A stretch of 64,000 bases of DNA from Paenibacillus phytohabitans (lineage in GTDB: Bacteria > Bacillota > Bacilli > Paenibacillales > Paenibacillaceae). The notes below the pieces were generated by a model. The model had not been told where the DNA came from. It saw only the letters and a program-made list of their open reading frames with translations, and made no database searches. Numbering within the stretch: the first letter of the stretch is position 1; every line of letters starts with the position of its first letter. Shown here piece by piece: positions 42,501 through 47,946 of this stretch. The stretch spans positions 62,001-126,000 of the forward strand of contig NZ_WHOB01000043.1 in assembly GCF_013141775.1 (NCBI RefSeq), read 5' to 3'. Made by a program: the position numbers and the translations under genes.

Positions 42501-43907
42501 GCCATTGTGCTGAAGACGCTGGACAAAGCGGTGCGGGACGGCGACCACATCTATGGCGTTATTAAAGGAAGCATGCTCAATGCCGGAGGCCGGACGAACG
42601 GTTATACGGTCCCGAACCCGCTGGCCCAGTATGAGGTCGTTACAGATGCGCTCAAACGGGCCAATGTCCATGCCAGAACGATTAGCTGCATAGAGGCTCA
42701 CGGAACTGGAACCGCGCTTGGCGATCCGATTGAGATCACCGGATTGACCCGGGCGTTTGAACGGGATACGCAAGATAAGCAATTCTGCTCCCTAGGATCG
42801 GTGAAGTCCAACATCGGGCACTCTGAGAGCGCAGCCGGCATCGCCGGACTGACCAAAGTGCTGCTAATGCTCCGCCACCGGCAGCTCGTCCCTTCTCTGC
42901 ACGCGACAACGCTGAATCCGGGCATCGAGTTCGGTAACACGCCGTTCATTGTCCAGCAGGAGCTTGCCGATTGGAACCGGCCTGTCCTTACCATTGACGG
43001 CACCCGGCGGGAATATCCGCGCCGGGCCGGCATCTCTTCGTTTGGGGCGGGAGGCGCCAACGCGCATCTTGTCGTGGAGGAATATATGCCGAATCCGTAC
43101 GCCGTGCCGCAGCAGGAGACGGATGCATCCAGACCGTCCCTCATTGTGCTGTCCGCCAGAAGCGGGGATCAGCTTAAGCTGATCGCGCAGCAGCTTGCGT
43201 CTGCCATTCAGGAAGGACGGTATGACGAATCGGACTTGAGCCGGATCGCTTATACGCTCCAGACAGGGCGGGAAGCGATGGAAGAAAGAGCTGCCTGCGT
43301 TGCCGGAACACTTGAAGAGTTAGGCGCAGTGCTGCAGCTTCTCGGCGACGGTGTTTCTGAGGTGCCGGGTCTATACCGGGGACGGGTTAAGGAGAACAAA
43401 GACACAATCGCCGCACTCAGCTCCGACGATGAAATGCAGGAGGTCCTGAGCAAGTGGATGCGGCAGCGCAAGTTCGACAAGCTGCTGAGCTTGTGGACGA
43501 GAGGCCTGCAGCTCGATTGGTCACAGCTCTACGACGGCCCGCATCCGCAGCGCATCAGCCTGCCGACCTATCCGTTCGCCAGAGAACGGTATTGGTTTAC
43601 GGAGGGCGGAGGGGGAAGCAGCCAAGGTCAGCCACTGGCAGAAAAGCCGCCGGCGGGGCCGCTTGCGATCCCGGTCCCGCATAAGGAAGAACCGGCAACC
43701 GCGGGGCTCATGACGGCAGGAACCGGGACCCCCGGCATGCTGGCGTCAACAGCTGCAAGCGGCTTGAGCAGCGATGTATTTGACAGCAGCTTCTATGGCA
43801 AGCTGCTGGATCGGATCATGGACGATTCCATCAGCATCGACCGTGCGGCCGATGAGATCCAATCGAATATAAGAGACGTGATCCGTCAAAGGAGGACCTA
43901 TGGCTGA
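30576..43907 (+). CDS. Giant trans-AT polyketide synthase: ACP / KS-DH-KR-ACP0-ACP / KS-DH-KR-cMT-ACP / KS-docking
   Basis: PKS of 4,443 aa with no AT. It opens with the ACP belonging to the KS-oMT of the previous protein (S49, in GISS instead of GIDS). It then has a module with tandem ACPs of which the first is dead, a C-methylating module, and a final KS followed by a C-terminal helical docking region (SSFYGKLLDRIMDD and on, about residues 4395-4443). Its partner is the N-terminal helix pair of the next protein. The start ATG overlaps the previous stop by four bases and follows AAGGGAG by seven. Predicted additions are a double bond, an alpha-methylated double bond, and, with the next protein, an unreduced beta-keto unit. 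Confidence 0.95.
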   Translation: MISGNRPDSLEERLDVVRESLVLVFGQVLGLDREELLEAESLKELGISSVNLVELLEAINVRFDLSLPTSILVECHHFEALAVYVAGQLHASGALPSAGPVTKVPSEYAAKITGPEVDFIPVPGPAGMSAGAPSREEKVQQSQQQGSVSRPPEANPAGSVSGGIAVIGLSCRTAGAANQDEFWEIVSQGKDCTRMMDNPEWIAYIQAHSSSPVPLRYGAMDGIEHFDPLFFNISPKEAEAMDAAQRIVLQECYRALEDAGYARQGGQVGTFIGSMGYPSAQDYSRHTMLGTDTSIMAARIAYCLDLKGPALAVNTACSSSLVAIDLACEKLRNGAIDLAIAGGITIYTHPGAFLFMNNAGMLSPTGMCRPFDNDADGIVVGDGAGIVILKRLEDALRDNDSIYGIIRGSGTNQDGQTSGITAPSFLSQSKLQQSVYERYGINVEDIQYTEAHGTATKLGDPVEIHALSHAFGKFTSNKQYCAIGSLKGNIGHTTAAAGVLSLIKVLLSFKHMQMPPSIHFRKENEHIDFAGSPFYVNTCLQEWPLNAKSSRLAAVSSFGFSGTNAHLVVEAHEAAVPLADDRPAAVEQGLFMLSAASEASLREYARSVHAYLRSHPDVDTGSFLYTYQAARTPMEYRLAAVTGSVAQLTQQLEELAGEHRLAPAPALGRYAGAAGKKEGTDLADTAEGRQFLQQLLKGGKYKKLAELWIGGTDVGQAVLQYRQTDAKRLAGLPTHPFARERFAIPDIKPVLSTSLADRLGPAAPGHPLLQHNTSDLAGQKFTSVFTGDEFFFRDHVVNGQRLLPGSAYLEMARAALEKSADAAAQQSLRAGTAGIRLQHVSWSRPLAAGEEPVHVHIALYPEEDGSVSFEITGSSAESGDSAAVHSQGRLMLEASSEARSVIDLHAIRSQCGTARITASESYERFEAMGIRYGPAHRGLEEMYIGKGQVLARLKLPEPAWGTGDTFVLHPGMLDSALQASLGLLLGEESPAPLRPLLPFAVENVEVIRPCLSSMWVYIRSGEGEVYGGVRKLDADLCDEQGAVCVKIRGFSVRALDHPAEEDSTETLLLEPVWEEQTAGQSDQGSRTAPFDLHLVMLCGQQELADSLDTCWNGRPLSRRWRICNLVAAEEETCLRFGRYAALALNELQGVANDSSIGSALVQLIISGKGEERLLAGLAGMLQTAALEHPKLAVQLIEAEAGAGRSAPDFAIQLQNDGGSPQDTRIRYQNGIRYVLRWDELEASGGLAAEPWRENGVYLITGGTGGLGRLFAREAGRQAKQATLVLTGRSPLDADKEEQLRQLRAAGVRAEYRQADMNDRQAMFGLIRDIGERFGKLHGIIHSAGIVRDSLIVKKGIQELADVLAPKVTGLAYLDEATRHLELDFFVLFSSTAGSMGNAGQADYAAANAYMDAFAAYRSELAAAGQRQGRTLSINWPLWKNGGMSVSVSAVKRLQDTFGFVPLQTDSGFSAFYRAFASERSQVMVVQGKPAQLRSALHKLAASSKVGATPSPAPAPVKRNTDGGTKQKILAAAVRAVSGLLTVPGSEIHIDTDWDEFGFDAHQMQTAAVSIGEAVGFKVTPVELLEYPTIRQLAEHLAERMPAPREAEPLEAPAVHAEGVSSPPADLPAAFREQAVQYFKKLLSSAIKLPSHRIDEHIPLEKYGIDSIMMMDLTGELEKVFGPLSKTLFFEYQNLADLTDYFLGAHQAKLKELLGSGRPSADDNRAAAKTAPPVTGLIRPSTGRQPRSRVSPALAASGTPSPSLRQHGQGGPIDIAVIGIAGRYPGAPDVAEYWHNLQQGRDCITEIPPERWNHSLYFNEDKNKLGTTYSKWGGFLDGMDQFDPLFFQISPLEAEVMDPQERLFLQCVYHTLEDAGYTRETVAFNRKLNRRIPVGIYAGVMYEEYQLYGAQEQLTGRRIAYAGSPSSIANRVSYWYNFQGPSIAVDTMCSSSLTAIHLACQSIQQGECGVAVAGGVNLSLHPNKYLMLAQGKFVSSKGRCESFGEGGDGYVPGEGVGAVLLKPLSEAVADGDRIYGVIKASAINHGGKTNGYSVPNPNAQAEVIKQAMSRAGFDPRTVSYIEAHGTGTSLGDPIEIAGLSGAFSAYTDDKAFCAIGSAKSNIGHCESAAGIAGLTKVLLQLKHGQLAPSLHASVLNPNIDFSSTPFVVQRELAEWKRPVLRESGAVREYPRRAGISSFGAGGSNAHLLVEEYIPAAEVGADPAAAYPLPAVIVLSAKNEERLRALAQALLDAVREEAFTDADLASIAHTLQTGREAMEERLALLADSIGEVESKLAAYLRGDRTTGDLFYGRGRLNDGAAAVLTADEDLQHTVDAWLAKRKYTKLLDWWVQGLTVDWSSMYQGRKPRRIALPLYPFAKNRYWSPKPGADAGDGHTGSAGEGSGSAAPAGELLHPLLYANTSDFSEQRYSSAFTGTEFFFADHVVRGQKVLPGAAQLEMAIYAAAQASGRSEGIPVGLRLKEVVWVRPCTISEGTSNVHIGLRPQESGDIAFEIYGGNAGASGDNLYSQGRAEWSGSEIAPALELASLRAKCGIRVLTADDCYSAFQRMGIEYGAAHRAVDCVYAGDGRALAKLVLPASAIPSADRFILHPSLTDAAFQAAIGLMDGVGQEDAGLKPMLPFTLEELTVYGRYSSVVWAYVRWSEGDTASGKVRKMDIDLCNEQGGVIASLKGYSVRGMDGDAVTAVRTEPSIMATAAADRQTSSALITLHPVWDTVPVERVQEWPKLDSRITIVGDAGPKNSSALEQLLPHAQSLRFQPEDTIEEIARRLADAGMPEHIVWIAPDAAEGSLPGVSLTRAQQAGVFQLFKLIKAVLLAGGGGSKTGWTVITGQTQSVGRREEADAAHAGVHGLIGSLAKEYPNWSVRLIDLESGGQWPLQELLSLPADRQGNAWAYRSGEWFRQKLIPVNRSNNNTPERILYRKGGVYVVIGGAGGIGEVWSEYMIRTWQARIVWIGRREKDELIQAKLDRLGAFGEAPVYISGDASDRSSLQLAYDAAKKRFSRIDGVVHSAIVLADQSLANMDEARFRSALAAKVDTSVNMAELLAGETPDFVLFFSSMNAFMKSAGQSNYAAGCTFMDAYAHQLAARSPYPVKTMNWGYWGGVGVVASDAYQERMAQMGIGSIEPEEAMEALGGLLSGPLNQLALLKTTGGLTIEGISQDEQLFLHPDNSVQSAEQLARVLPDPEAATAGLTGEGYAALQDMESQLCRMLEGQLLASGMFRRAADNTGYVQGNGVHGRYSRWLDASIALLRERKGVQQDSAGKGLYPANARMEALWSDWDRKKKEWLAFGGMAAQIALAETALRALPDILSGKLPATDIMFPNSSMELVEGVYKHNPVADAFNEVLGDIVAAYVKQRIQLDPSARIRILEIGAGTGGTSAGVLRKLKAYADNIQEYRYTDISQAFLIHAKETYGPDHSFLTYQLFNVESPLSGQQILPAEYDITIAANVLHATKNIRDTLRNAKAVLKKNGLLLLNELHGQSMFTHLTFGLLDGWWRYEDARLRMPGSPGLSPGTWLNVLEDEGFRSVHFPAETVHSWGQQIIMAESDGVVRQQVKPVQEKSEAANKEDRVSVLPVQPVKAGAEERYAGTLREKTIAYLRRRIAEVLKMPTGQLDPRERFENYGIDSILVVQLTNALSEEFGSVNSTVFFEYQTVEELAGYFLTAHQETLAVLLGPDESGAGGAWPNGSGIQEPQPEPALAGAAGNPRPGSRFASIPQNTARTSAAVTASADIAIVGLSGRYPGAGNIREFWAQLKAGRHGITEISKDRWDWADYYEAQRGKRGTMYSKWGGFIEGYDRFDPLFFGISPKEAKQMDPQERLFLETAYSSIEDAGYTPATLCASGKVGVYVGAMNGNYPTGASYWSIANRISYLFNFRGPSMAVDTACSSSLTAIHLAIDSLNNGTSECAIAGGVNLIQSSNHYLRLSAMNMLSSGDQCRSFGAGADGFVDGEGVGAIVLKTLDKAVRDGDHIYGVIKGSMLNAGGRTNGYTVPNPLAQYEVVTDALKRANVHARTISCIEAHGTGTALGDPIEITGLTRAFERDTQDKQFCSLGSVKSNIGHSESAAGIAGLTKVLLMLRHRQLVPSLHATTLNPGIEFGNTPFIVQQELADWNRPVLTIDGTRREYPRRAGISSFGAGGANAHLVVEEYMPNPYAVPQQETDASRPSLIVLSARSGDQLKLIAQQLASAIQEGRYDESDLSRIAYTLQTGREAMEERAACVAGTLEELGAVLQLLGDGVSEVPGLYRGRVKENKDTIAALSSDDEMQEVLSKWMRQRKFDKLLSLWTRGLQLDWSQLYDGPHPQRISLPTYPFARERYWFTEGGGGSSQGQPLAEKPPAGPLAIPVPHKEEPATAGLMTAGTGTPGMLASTAASGLSSDVFDSSFYGKLLDRIMDDSISIDRAADEIQSNIRDVIRQRRTYG
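31060..35710 (+). other. PKS module KS-DH-KR-ACP(inactive)-ACP
   Basis: KS C317 (NTACSSS) with EAHGTAT and KGNIGH. DH H795 and D974 (LDSALQ). KR Y1403 with a B-type Asp (HSAGIVRD). The first ACP reads GFDAHQ, with A1560 at the phosphopantetheine serine, so it should be non-functional. The second ACP has S1666 in GIDS. Predicted output is a double bond. Confidence 0.87.
35890..41645 (+). other. PKS module KS-DH-KR-cMT-ACP
   Basis: KS C1948 (DTMCSSS). DH H2441 (HVVRGQKVLP) and D2613 with a Gln four residues on. KR Y3090 followed by AAGC. C-methyltransferase motif ILEIGAGTGG at about residue 3387. ACP S3647 in GIDS. It mirrors the methylating module at 17,971-23,710 domain for domain. Confidence 0.87.
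41825..43907 (+). other. Terminal KS and C-terminal docking domain
   Basis: KS C3907 (DTACSSS) with both His motifs intact, so it should condense. It carries NGNYPTGASYW. A Gly/Pro/Ala-rich linker is followed by amphipathic helices (FYGKLLDRIMDDSISIDRAA) of the four-helix-bundle docking type. No KR or DH follows, and the ACP-TE partner is the next protein. Confidence 0.85.
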
Positions 43908-45579
43908 ATTCCTGCAATATGTGTTGAATGAGATGAAACAGCATCGTCTGGCTAAGGCCGAGGCGCTTGATTTGCTGCGGCAATTTCACGGCAATGTGCT
44001 TGAAGAGCTGAACGGGGAGCTATCCGCTGCCCGCTCTTACTCTGACAACGCTGTGGCTGGTCACCAGGTGCAGCGGTTATCACCGGAAGCGGAGCCCGCA
44101 GTGTCTCCCCTGGCATCCGCGAAGCCGGGCGGCATTACGCTTCGCCCTTTATCCGAAGCCTTGCTGCCGGGCATTGCAGATGAAGGCCATTCCCGCGCTG
44201 CAGCGGGAACCGCAACTGCGGAGAAGCTGAGGGAAGAGCTGGCGGTAAGCTTGGCCGGCGTTCTCGACATGTTGCCGGGGGATGTGGACGCGGAGGAGCC
44301 GTTCACCCAATTTGGGCTGGACTCCATATCGGGGGTCGAATGGGTCCGGGACCTTCATAACCGCTTCGGCGTCCCGGTTACCCTGGAGGATATCCATGCG
44401 AACGCGAGCCTGCGGGAGCTTTCGGTATGGCTGGCTTCCGCCGTGAACGCAGAGGCGGCAGCGGTCCCTGCGGAACAGTTCCCTACTGTCACGTTGCCCA
44501 TATATGAGCCTGTAGAAGAAGTGCATGTAACTGCTCAGGCCGCCCCAATTAAGCTGCCTGAGCGCTCTGAACCCGCCGGCCAAGCCGCCAGCTCAAGGCC
44601 TTTGTTTCCCGAGCTGATTGCGCTCAATCACCGCACTTCCGGCCGTCCTGTGTTTTGGATTCACGGAGGAAGCGCCATCGTCAGCGGCTACAAGCCGATC
44701 GCTCAAGAAGCCGAGCGTCCGATGTACGGCATCCAGGCCCGGGGCTGGATGTCCAGCCGCAAGCCGCTGCACGGCATTCAAGCGATGGCGGCGTACTATG
44801 TCCATATCATCATGTCTGTTCAGCCGCACGGTCCGTATGACCTCGGAGGTTTTTCGCTTGGCGGGCGTATCGCTTACGAAGTTGCCCGGCAGCTTCAAGA
44901 GCTTGGAGAGGGCGTTCAGACAATCGTCATGCTCGATTCTTATTTGCACACCCCCTACCGGGAAGCGCTTCAAGACGAGACATTCTATAGAAAAACGATT
45001 GCGCTGCAGGCGGTGAACTCGGCACTCTTATCCGCATTATCGCCGGAGCCCAAATCATGGGCGGGCCGTCTTATCCATCAGGACGAGGCCCGTGCTTATT
45101 TGCACGAAGATCCGGAGTTGTTCCTGGAGCAGTTGCTCGGGATGGCCAGTGCACGGGGGTTGAACGGGTCCGAGACAGCGTGGCGCGAGCGGCTGGCGCA
45201 AAGCATCCGGGTTCAGGAGGCTTACGGGCTTGACCGGTACGTTATTGAGTCACTGGATGCACCGGAGGAACCGTCCTGTTATTATTTCCGCTGCCGGGGC
45301 GGGTCGTTCTATGGAGAGCTGGAGCCTTATTTTTGCCTGGATGACAACGGGACAGGACCGGCTGACGCTATCCCTTACTGGAAGGCGTGGGAAGAATGGC
45401 TGCCCCGCATGTCGGTTATGACGGCCGGGTCGGACAGCCATTACCGGATGTTGTCCGATCTGCGCGCGATGGAAGCGGTACGAACCTTTTGCAGAATGCT
45501 GTACCGTATGGAAGGTCCGCCGGCCGAGGCGATCGCTGCGTTAATTGAAGAGAATCAAATACAGAGGGCGAATCATTAG
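43900..45579 (+). CDS. Docking-ACP-thioesterase, chain-release protein of the PKS
   Basis: Protein of 559 aa. Residues 1-35 form the docking helices (FLQYVLNEMKQHRLAKAEA) that should bind the C-terminal docking helices of the preceding protein. The ACP (about 105-185) has S142 in GLDS. The type I alpha/beta-hydrolase thioesterase (about 230-545) has S319 in GFSLGG, D346 in MLDS and H514 in DSHY. It carries the last extension with the upstream KS, then releases the chain by hydrolysis or macrolactonisation, which the sequence does not decide. The gene overlaps the previous one by eight bases, with AGGAGG four bases before the ATG, indicating translational coupling. Confidence 0.95.
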   Translation: MAEFLQYVLNEMKQHRLAKAEALDLLRQFHGNVLEELNGELSAARSYSDNAVAGHQVQRLSPEAEPAVSPLASAKPGGITLRPLSEALLPGIADEGHSRAAAGTATAEKLREELAVSLAGVLDMLPGDVDAEEPFTQFGLDSISGVEWVRDLHNRFGVPVTLEDIHANASLRELSVWLASAVNAEAAAVPAEQFPTVTLPIYEPVEEVHVTAQAAPIKLPERSEPAGQAASSRPLFPELIALNHRTSGRPVFWIHGGSAIVSGYKPIAQEAERPMYGIQARGWMSSRKPLHGIQAMAAYYVHIIMSVQPHGPYDLGGFSLGGRIAYEVARQLQELGEGVQTIVMLDSYLHTPYREALQDETFYRKTIALQAVNSALLSALSPEPKSWAGRLIHQDEARAYLHEDPELFLEQLLGMASARGLNGSETAWRERLAQSIRVQEAYGLDRYVIESLDAPEEPSCYYFRCRGGSFYGELEPYFCLDDNGTGPADAIPYWKAWEEWLPRMSVMTAGSDSHYRMLSDLRAMEAVRTFCRMLYRMEGPPAEAIAALIEENQIQRANH

Positions 45580-45595
45580 AATGGGGGACTTACTC

Positions 45596-46792
45596 ATGAG
45601 CAGGCAGCATTATAAGGTATATTCCGAAGGAAGAATCGGCAATCTCGTCATGAAAAACCGGCTGGTGCGCTCTGCTACAGGTGAGAGCCAAATGTCGACG
45701 GACGGGAAAATCTCGCAATCGGTTCTGCAGGTGTACAAGGATCTGGCGCTGGGCGGAGTCGGAACCATCGTTACCGGCGCCATGGCGGCAACGCCGACGG
45801 CCAAAAGAACGGAGGGCCAATATTGCATCTACGATGACGATTTCATTCCCGAGGTAGCCAAAATCGCGCACACCGTTCATGAGACCGATCCGGAATGCAT
45901 CGTCATCGCGCAGTTAAACCATCCCGGCCGGCAGGTGCATCACTATGTAACGGCGGACTGCATCGCGCCCTCGGCTGTGGAGTCTCCGATTCTGATCAAA
46001 AAAGCCCGGGAGCTGCAGCCGGATGAAATCGGGCAAATCATCCAATATTTCGCCAATGCGATTATCCGGGTTCAAAAAGCCGGGTTCGACGGTGTGCAGT
46101 TTCATGCGGCGCACGGCTATTTGCTCAGCTCCTTCCTGTCCCCTTATACGAATAGGCGTACTGACAGATACGGCGGTTCGGTGCAGAAGCGGGCGAACAT
46201 TATCCGGGACATCGTTGCGCTGGCGAGAGAGGAAGTTGGAGACTTTCCAATCCTCATCAAGCTGAACTGCGACGATCACGTAGAAGGCGGCATTAACAAG
46301 GACAACTTCCCGGAGCTGCTGGACGAAATCGCAACGACCGGCGTCGACGCCATCGAGGTAAGCGGGGGCATGTGGGATTGTCTCGTCCGGACTGAGGACG
46401 AATTAGGCTTTACACCGGTCCCGATTCCCGAAGCAAGAACGAAGATTGGCGCGCTTGCCAAGCAGTCGTATTATTATGATTATATCAAGGATATCCGTCT
46501 CTCCATTCCGCTTATCCTGGTAGGCGGACACCGTAATATCGAGCGGATGGAAGAGATCGCGCAGAACGGAAACGCCGATTTCCTGTCGCTGTGCCGTCCG
46601 CTTATTTCCGAGCCGGATTTGCCTAACCGCTGGCTGCACGGGGAAGGACTCACCAGGGCGGATTGTATTTCCTGTAACGCCTGCCTGCTTGTACTGCGTA
46701 AGGAATTTTGCTGTCCGTATAAGAAATACGGTAAATTGAAGGAGTTGTATCTCGCGACGAATGCAGAGAATTGGAGGGAGACCTTCAAGTAG
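45596..46792 (+). CDS. Old Yellow Enzyme-family FMN oxidoreductase
   Basis: Protein of 398 aa from a TIM-barrel NAD(P)H:flavin oxidoreductase family. Visible motifs: QLNHPGRQ, FHAAHGYLLSSFLSP and TDRYGGS in the FMN and substrate pocket, and LVGGHR near the phosphate site. The C-terminal cysteines (CISCNAC, then a CC pair) resemble the iron-sulfur site of 2,4-dienoyl-CoA reductases, but the spacing is not the usual Cx2Cx3Cx11C, so a cluster is doubtful. It is the last gene before the terminator, 16 bases after the thioesterase gene, so it is probably a tailoring enzyme that reduces or isomerises a polyketide enone. Start: ATG 45596 has GGGGGA seven bases upstream; the upstream in-frame ATGs at 45545 and 45581 lack a well-spaced site and 45545 lies inside the previous gene. 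Confidence 0.88.
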   Translation: MSRQHYKVYSEGRIGNLVMKNRLVRSATGESQMSTDGKISQSVLQVYKDLALGGVGTIVTGAMAATPTAKRTEGQYCIYDDDFIPEVAKIAHTVHETDPECIVIAQLNHPGRQVHHYVTADCIAPSAVESPILIKKARELQPDEIGQIIQYFANAIIRVQKAGFDGVQFHAAHGYLLSSFLSPYTNRRTDRYGGSVQKRANIIRDIVALAREEVGDFPILIKLNCDDHVEGGINKDNFPELLDEIATTGVDAIEVSGGMWDCLVRTEDELGFTPVPIPEARTKIGALAKQSYYYDYIKDIRLSIPLILVGGHRNIERMEEIAQNGNADFLSLCRPLISEPDLPNRWLHGEGLTRADCISCNACLLVLRKEFCCPYKKYGKLKELYLATNAENWRETFK

Positions 46793-46819
46793 GCATCAAG
46801 CCCGGCCGGTGACTGAAAT

Positions 46820-46861
46820 GCCTGAATGCCTGAGCCTGTTCATAGGGTTCAGGCTTTTTTT
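46820..46861 (+). terminator. Rho-independent terminator of the PKS operon
   Basis: GCCTGAA (46820-46826) or AGCCTG (46833-46838) can pair with TTCAGGCT (46848-46855), followed by a run of seven T. Two alternative left arms exist. It lies 28 bases after the last operon stop. Confidence 0.82.
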
Positions 46862-46972
46862 GTATACATGGGCGTATGTCAATGACTACATTGCTGGTTA
46901 ATGTTAAATAGTTGCCTCATACTTATAGTATTCAGAAAGCAATCAGATTCTATGACATAGGAGGAGACGGGG

Positions 46973-47461
46973 ATGACGGAGCTTTTTATTAAGCAGAAGG
47001 TGTTCAGTCTAAGCGAGAAGTTTACGGTGAAGAATCAGCAGGAGCAGGATGTCTATTATGTAGAGGGCAGTTTTATGCGGATTCCAAAGACATTCTCCAT
47101 TATGAATACAGCTGATGAGGAAGTCGCACTGATTACCAAGAAGGTATTCAGCTTTTTACCGAAGTTTTTTGTGGAGGTGGACGGCCGGGAGGTGCTCACG
47201 ATTAAGAAGGAATTTTCTTTCTTGAAAGCACGATATACGATTGATTCGGCAGACATTGAGGTGCGTGGGAACTGGTGGGACATGGATTTTCAGGTCATCC
47301 AGCGCGGAGCTGTCATAGGTGAAGTCAACAAGAAGTGGTTCACCTGGGGCGATAGCTACAGTGTTCAAGTATTAAAGGAAGAGATGGAGGCCATCATCAT
47401 CGCGATTGTGGTTGCCATTGATTGTGTGAAGGCTGACCATGCCGCGGCTTCCCAGCAGTGA
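46973..47461 (+). CDS. YxjI / LURP-one-related family protein
   Basis: Protein of 162 aa made of short alternating beta strands (FSLSEKFTVKNQ, YYVEGSFMRIPKTFSI, ARYTIDSADIEVRGNW, VIGEVNKKW) and a C-terminal hydrophobic helix (AIIIAIVVAIDCV). This is the tubby-like C2 fold of the YxjI/LURP-one family. The bacterial function is unknown. AGGAGG precedes the ATG. It stands alone after the PKS terminator and is not evidently part of the cluster. Confidence 0.85.
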   Translation: MTELFIKQKVFSLSEKFTVKNQQEQDVYYVEGSFMRIPKTFSIMNTADEEVALITKKVFSFLPKFFVEVDGREVLTIKKEFSFLKARYTIDSADIEVRGNWWDMDFQVIQRGAVIGEVNKKWFTWGDSYSVQVLKEEMEAIIIAIVVAIDCVKADHAAASQQ

Positions 47462-47475
47462 TTATTACCGTGCAG

Positions 47476-47826
47476 TTATCTGAAAGCTTTTCTATACTCT
47501 CCTTCAATCAGGACAGCGATAACGGAAGCCTCGTCCTGGCCATCAACTTCATAAAATGGACTCCCCTTCGGGGCAATGGTTGAATCGCCATCCTGCTCCG
47601 GCAAGGATTTGTCCGGGTCGATGTACCTTTTTACAGTTCCGATTTCTTTGCCTATCCGCTCTGCTTCGATTGTGTCATCAGTAACTACGTAGGCTTTGTT
47701 ATTCCATACAATAACTGGTGGGTAGGGAAGTACGGGATATTCGGTAGTGTTATCCTTAGGTGAACACCCTTGAAATATAATGATGAATACAATCAAGATG
47801 AAGGTTTTTTTATAAATTTCATCCAC
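47476..47826 (-). CDS. Small hypothetical lipoprotein
   Basis: Protein of 116 aa. A short basic N-terminus, the hydrophobic stretch TFILIVFIIIF and QGC form a lipoprotein signal with the lipidated Cys near residue 21. The mature part is small, hydrophilic and acidic (WNNKAYVVTDDTIEAERIG). The frame starts with GTG and has only a weak ribosome site, so the start is uncertain. It converges with the YxjI-type gene, 14 bases apart. No function recognised. Confidence 0.7.
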   Translation of the reverse strand: MDEIYKKTFILIVFIIIFQGCSPKDNTTEYPVLPYPPVIVWNNKAYVVTDDTIEAERIGKEIGTVKRYIDPDKSLPEQDGDSTIAPKGSPFYEVDGQDEASVIAVLIEGEYRKAFR

Positions 47827-47946
47827 CCACTTGTCTATTATTGAGAGTGATTACCAAATATTTTACGCGTTAACTTCAGAAACAGGAAATCAGGAAGCAG
47901 TGACATCCGAACGTTGTGAAGTGAAATCACTGAAAGGGTGGACTAT

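Noticed and set aside
118..45579. Embedded acyltransferase or NRPS domains
   Set aside because: No GHSxG acyltransferase motif or condensation/adenylation motifs are seen between the KS and the processing domains; KS linkers run straight to the YPF..RYW segment, as in trans-AT synthases.
46651..46710. Complete iron-sulfur cluster motif in the flavin oxidoreductase
   Set aside because: The cysteines are spaced CxxCxxC followed by a CC pair, not the Cx2Cx3Cx11C of dienoyl-CoA reductases, so cluster binding is not claimed.
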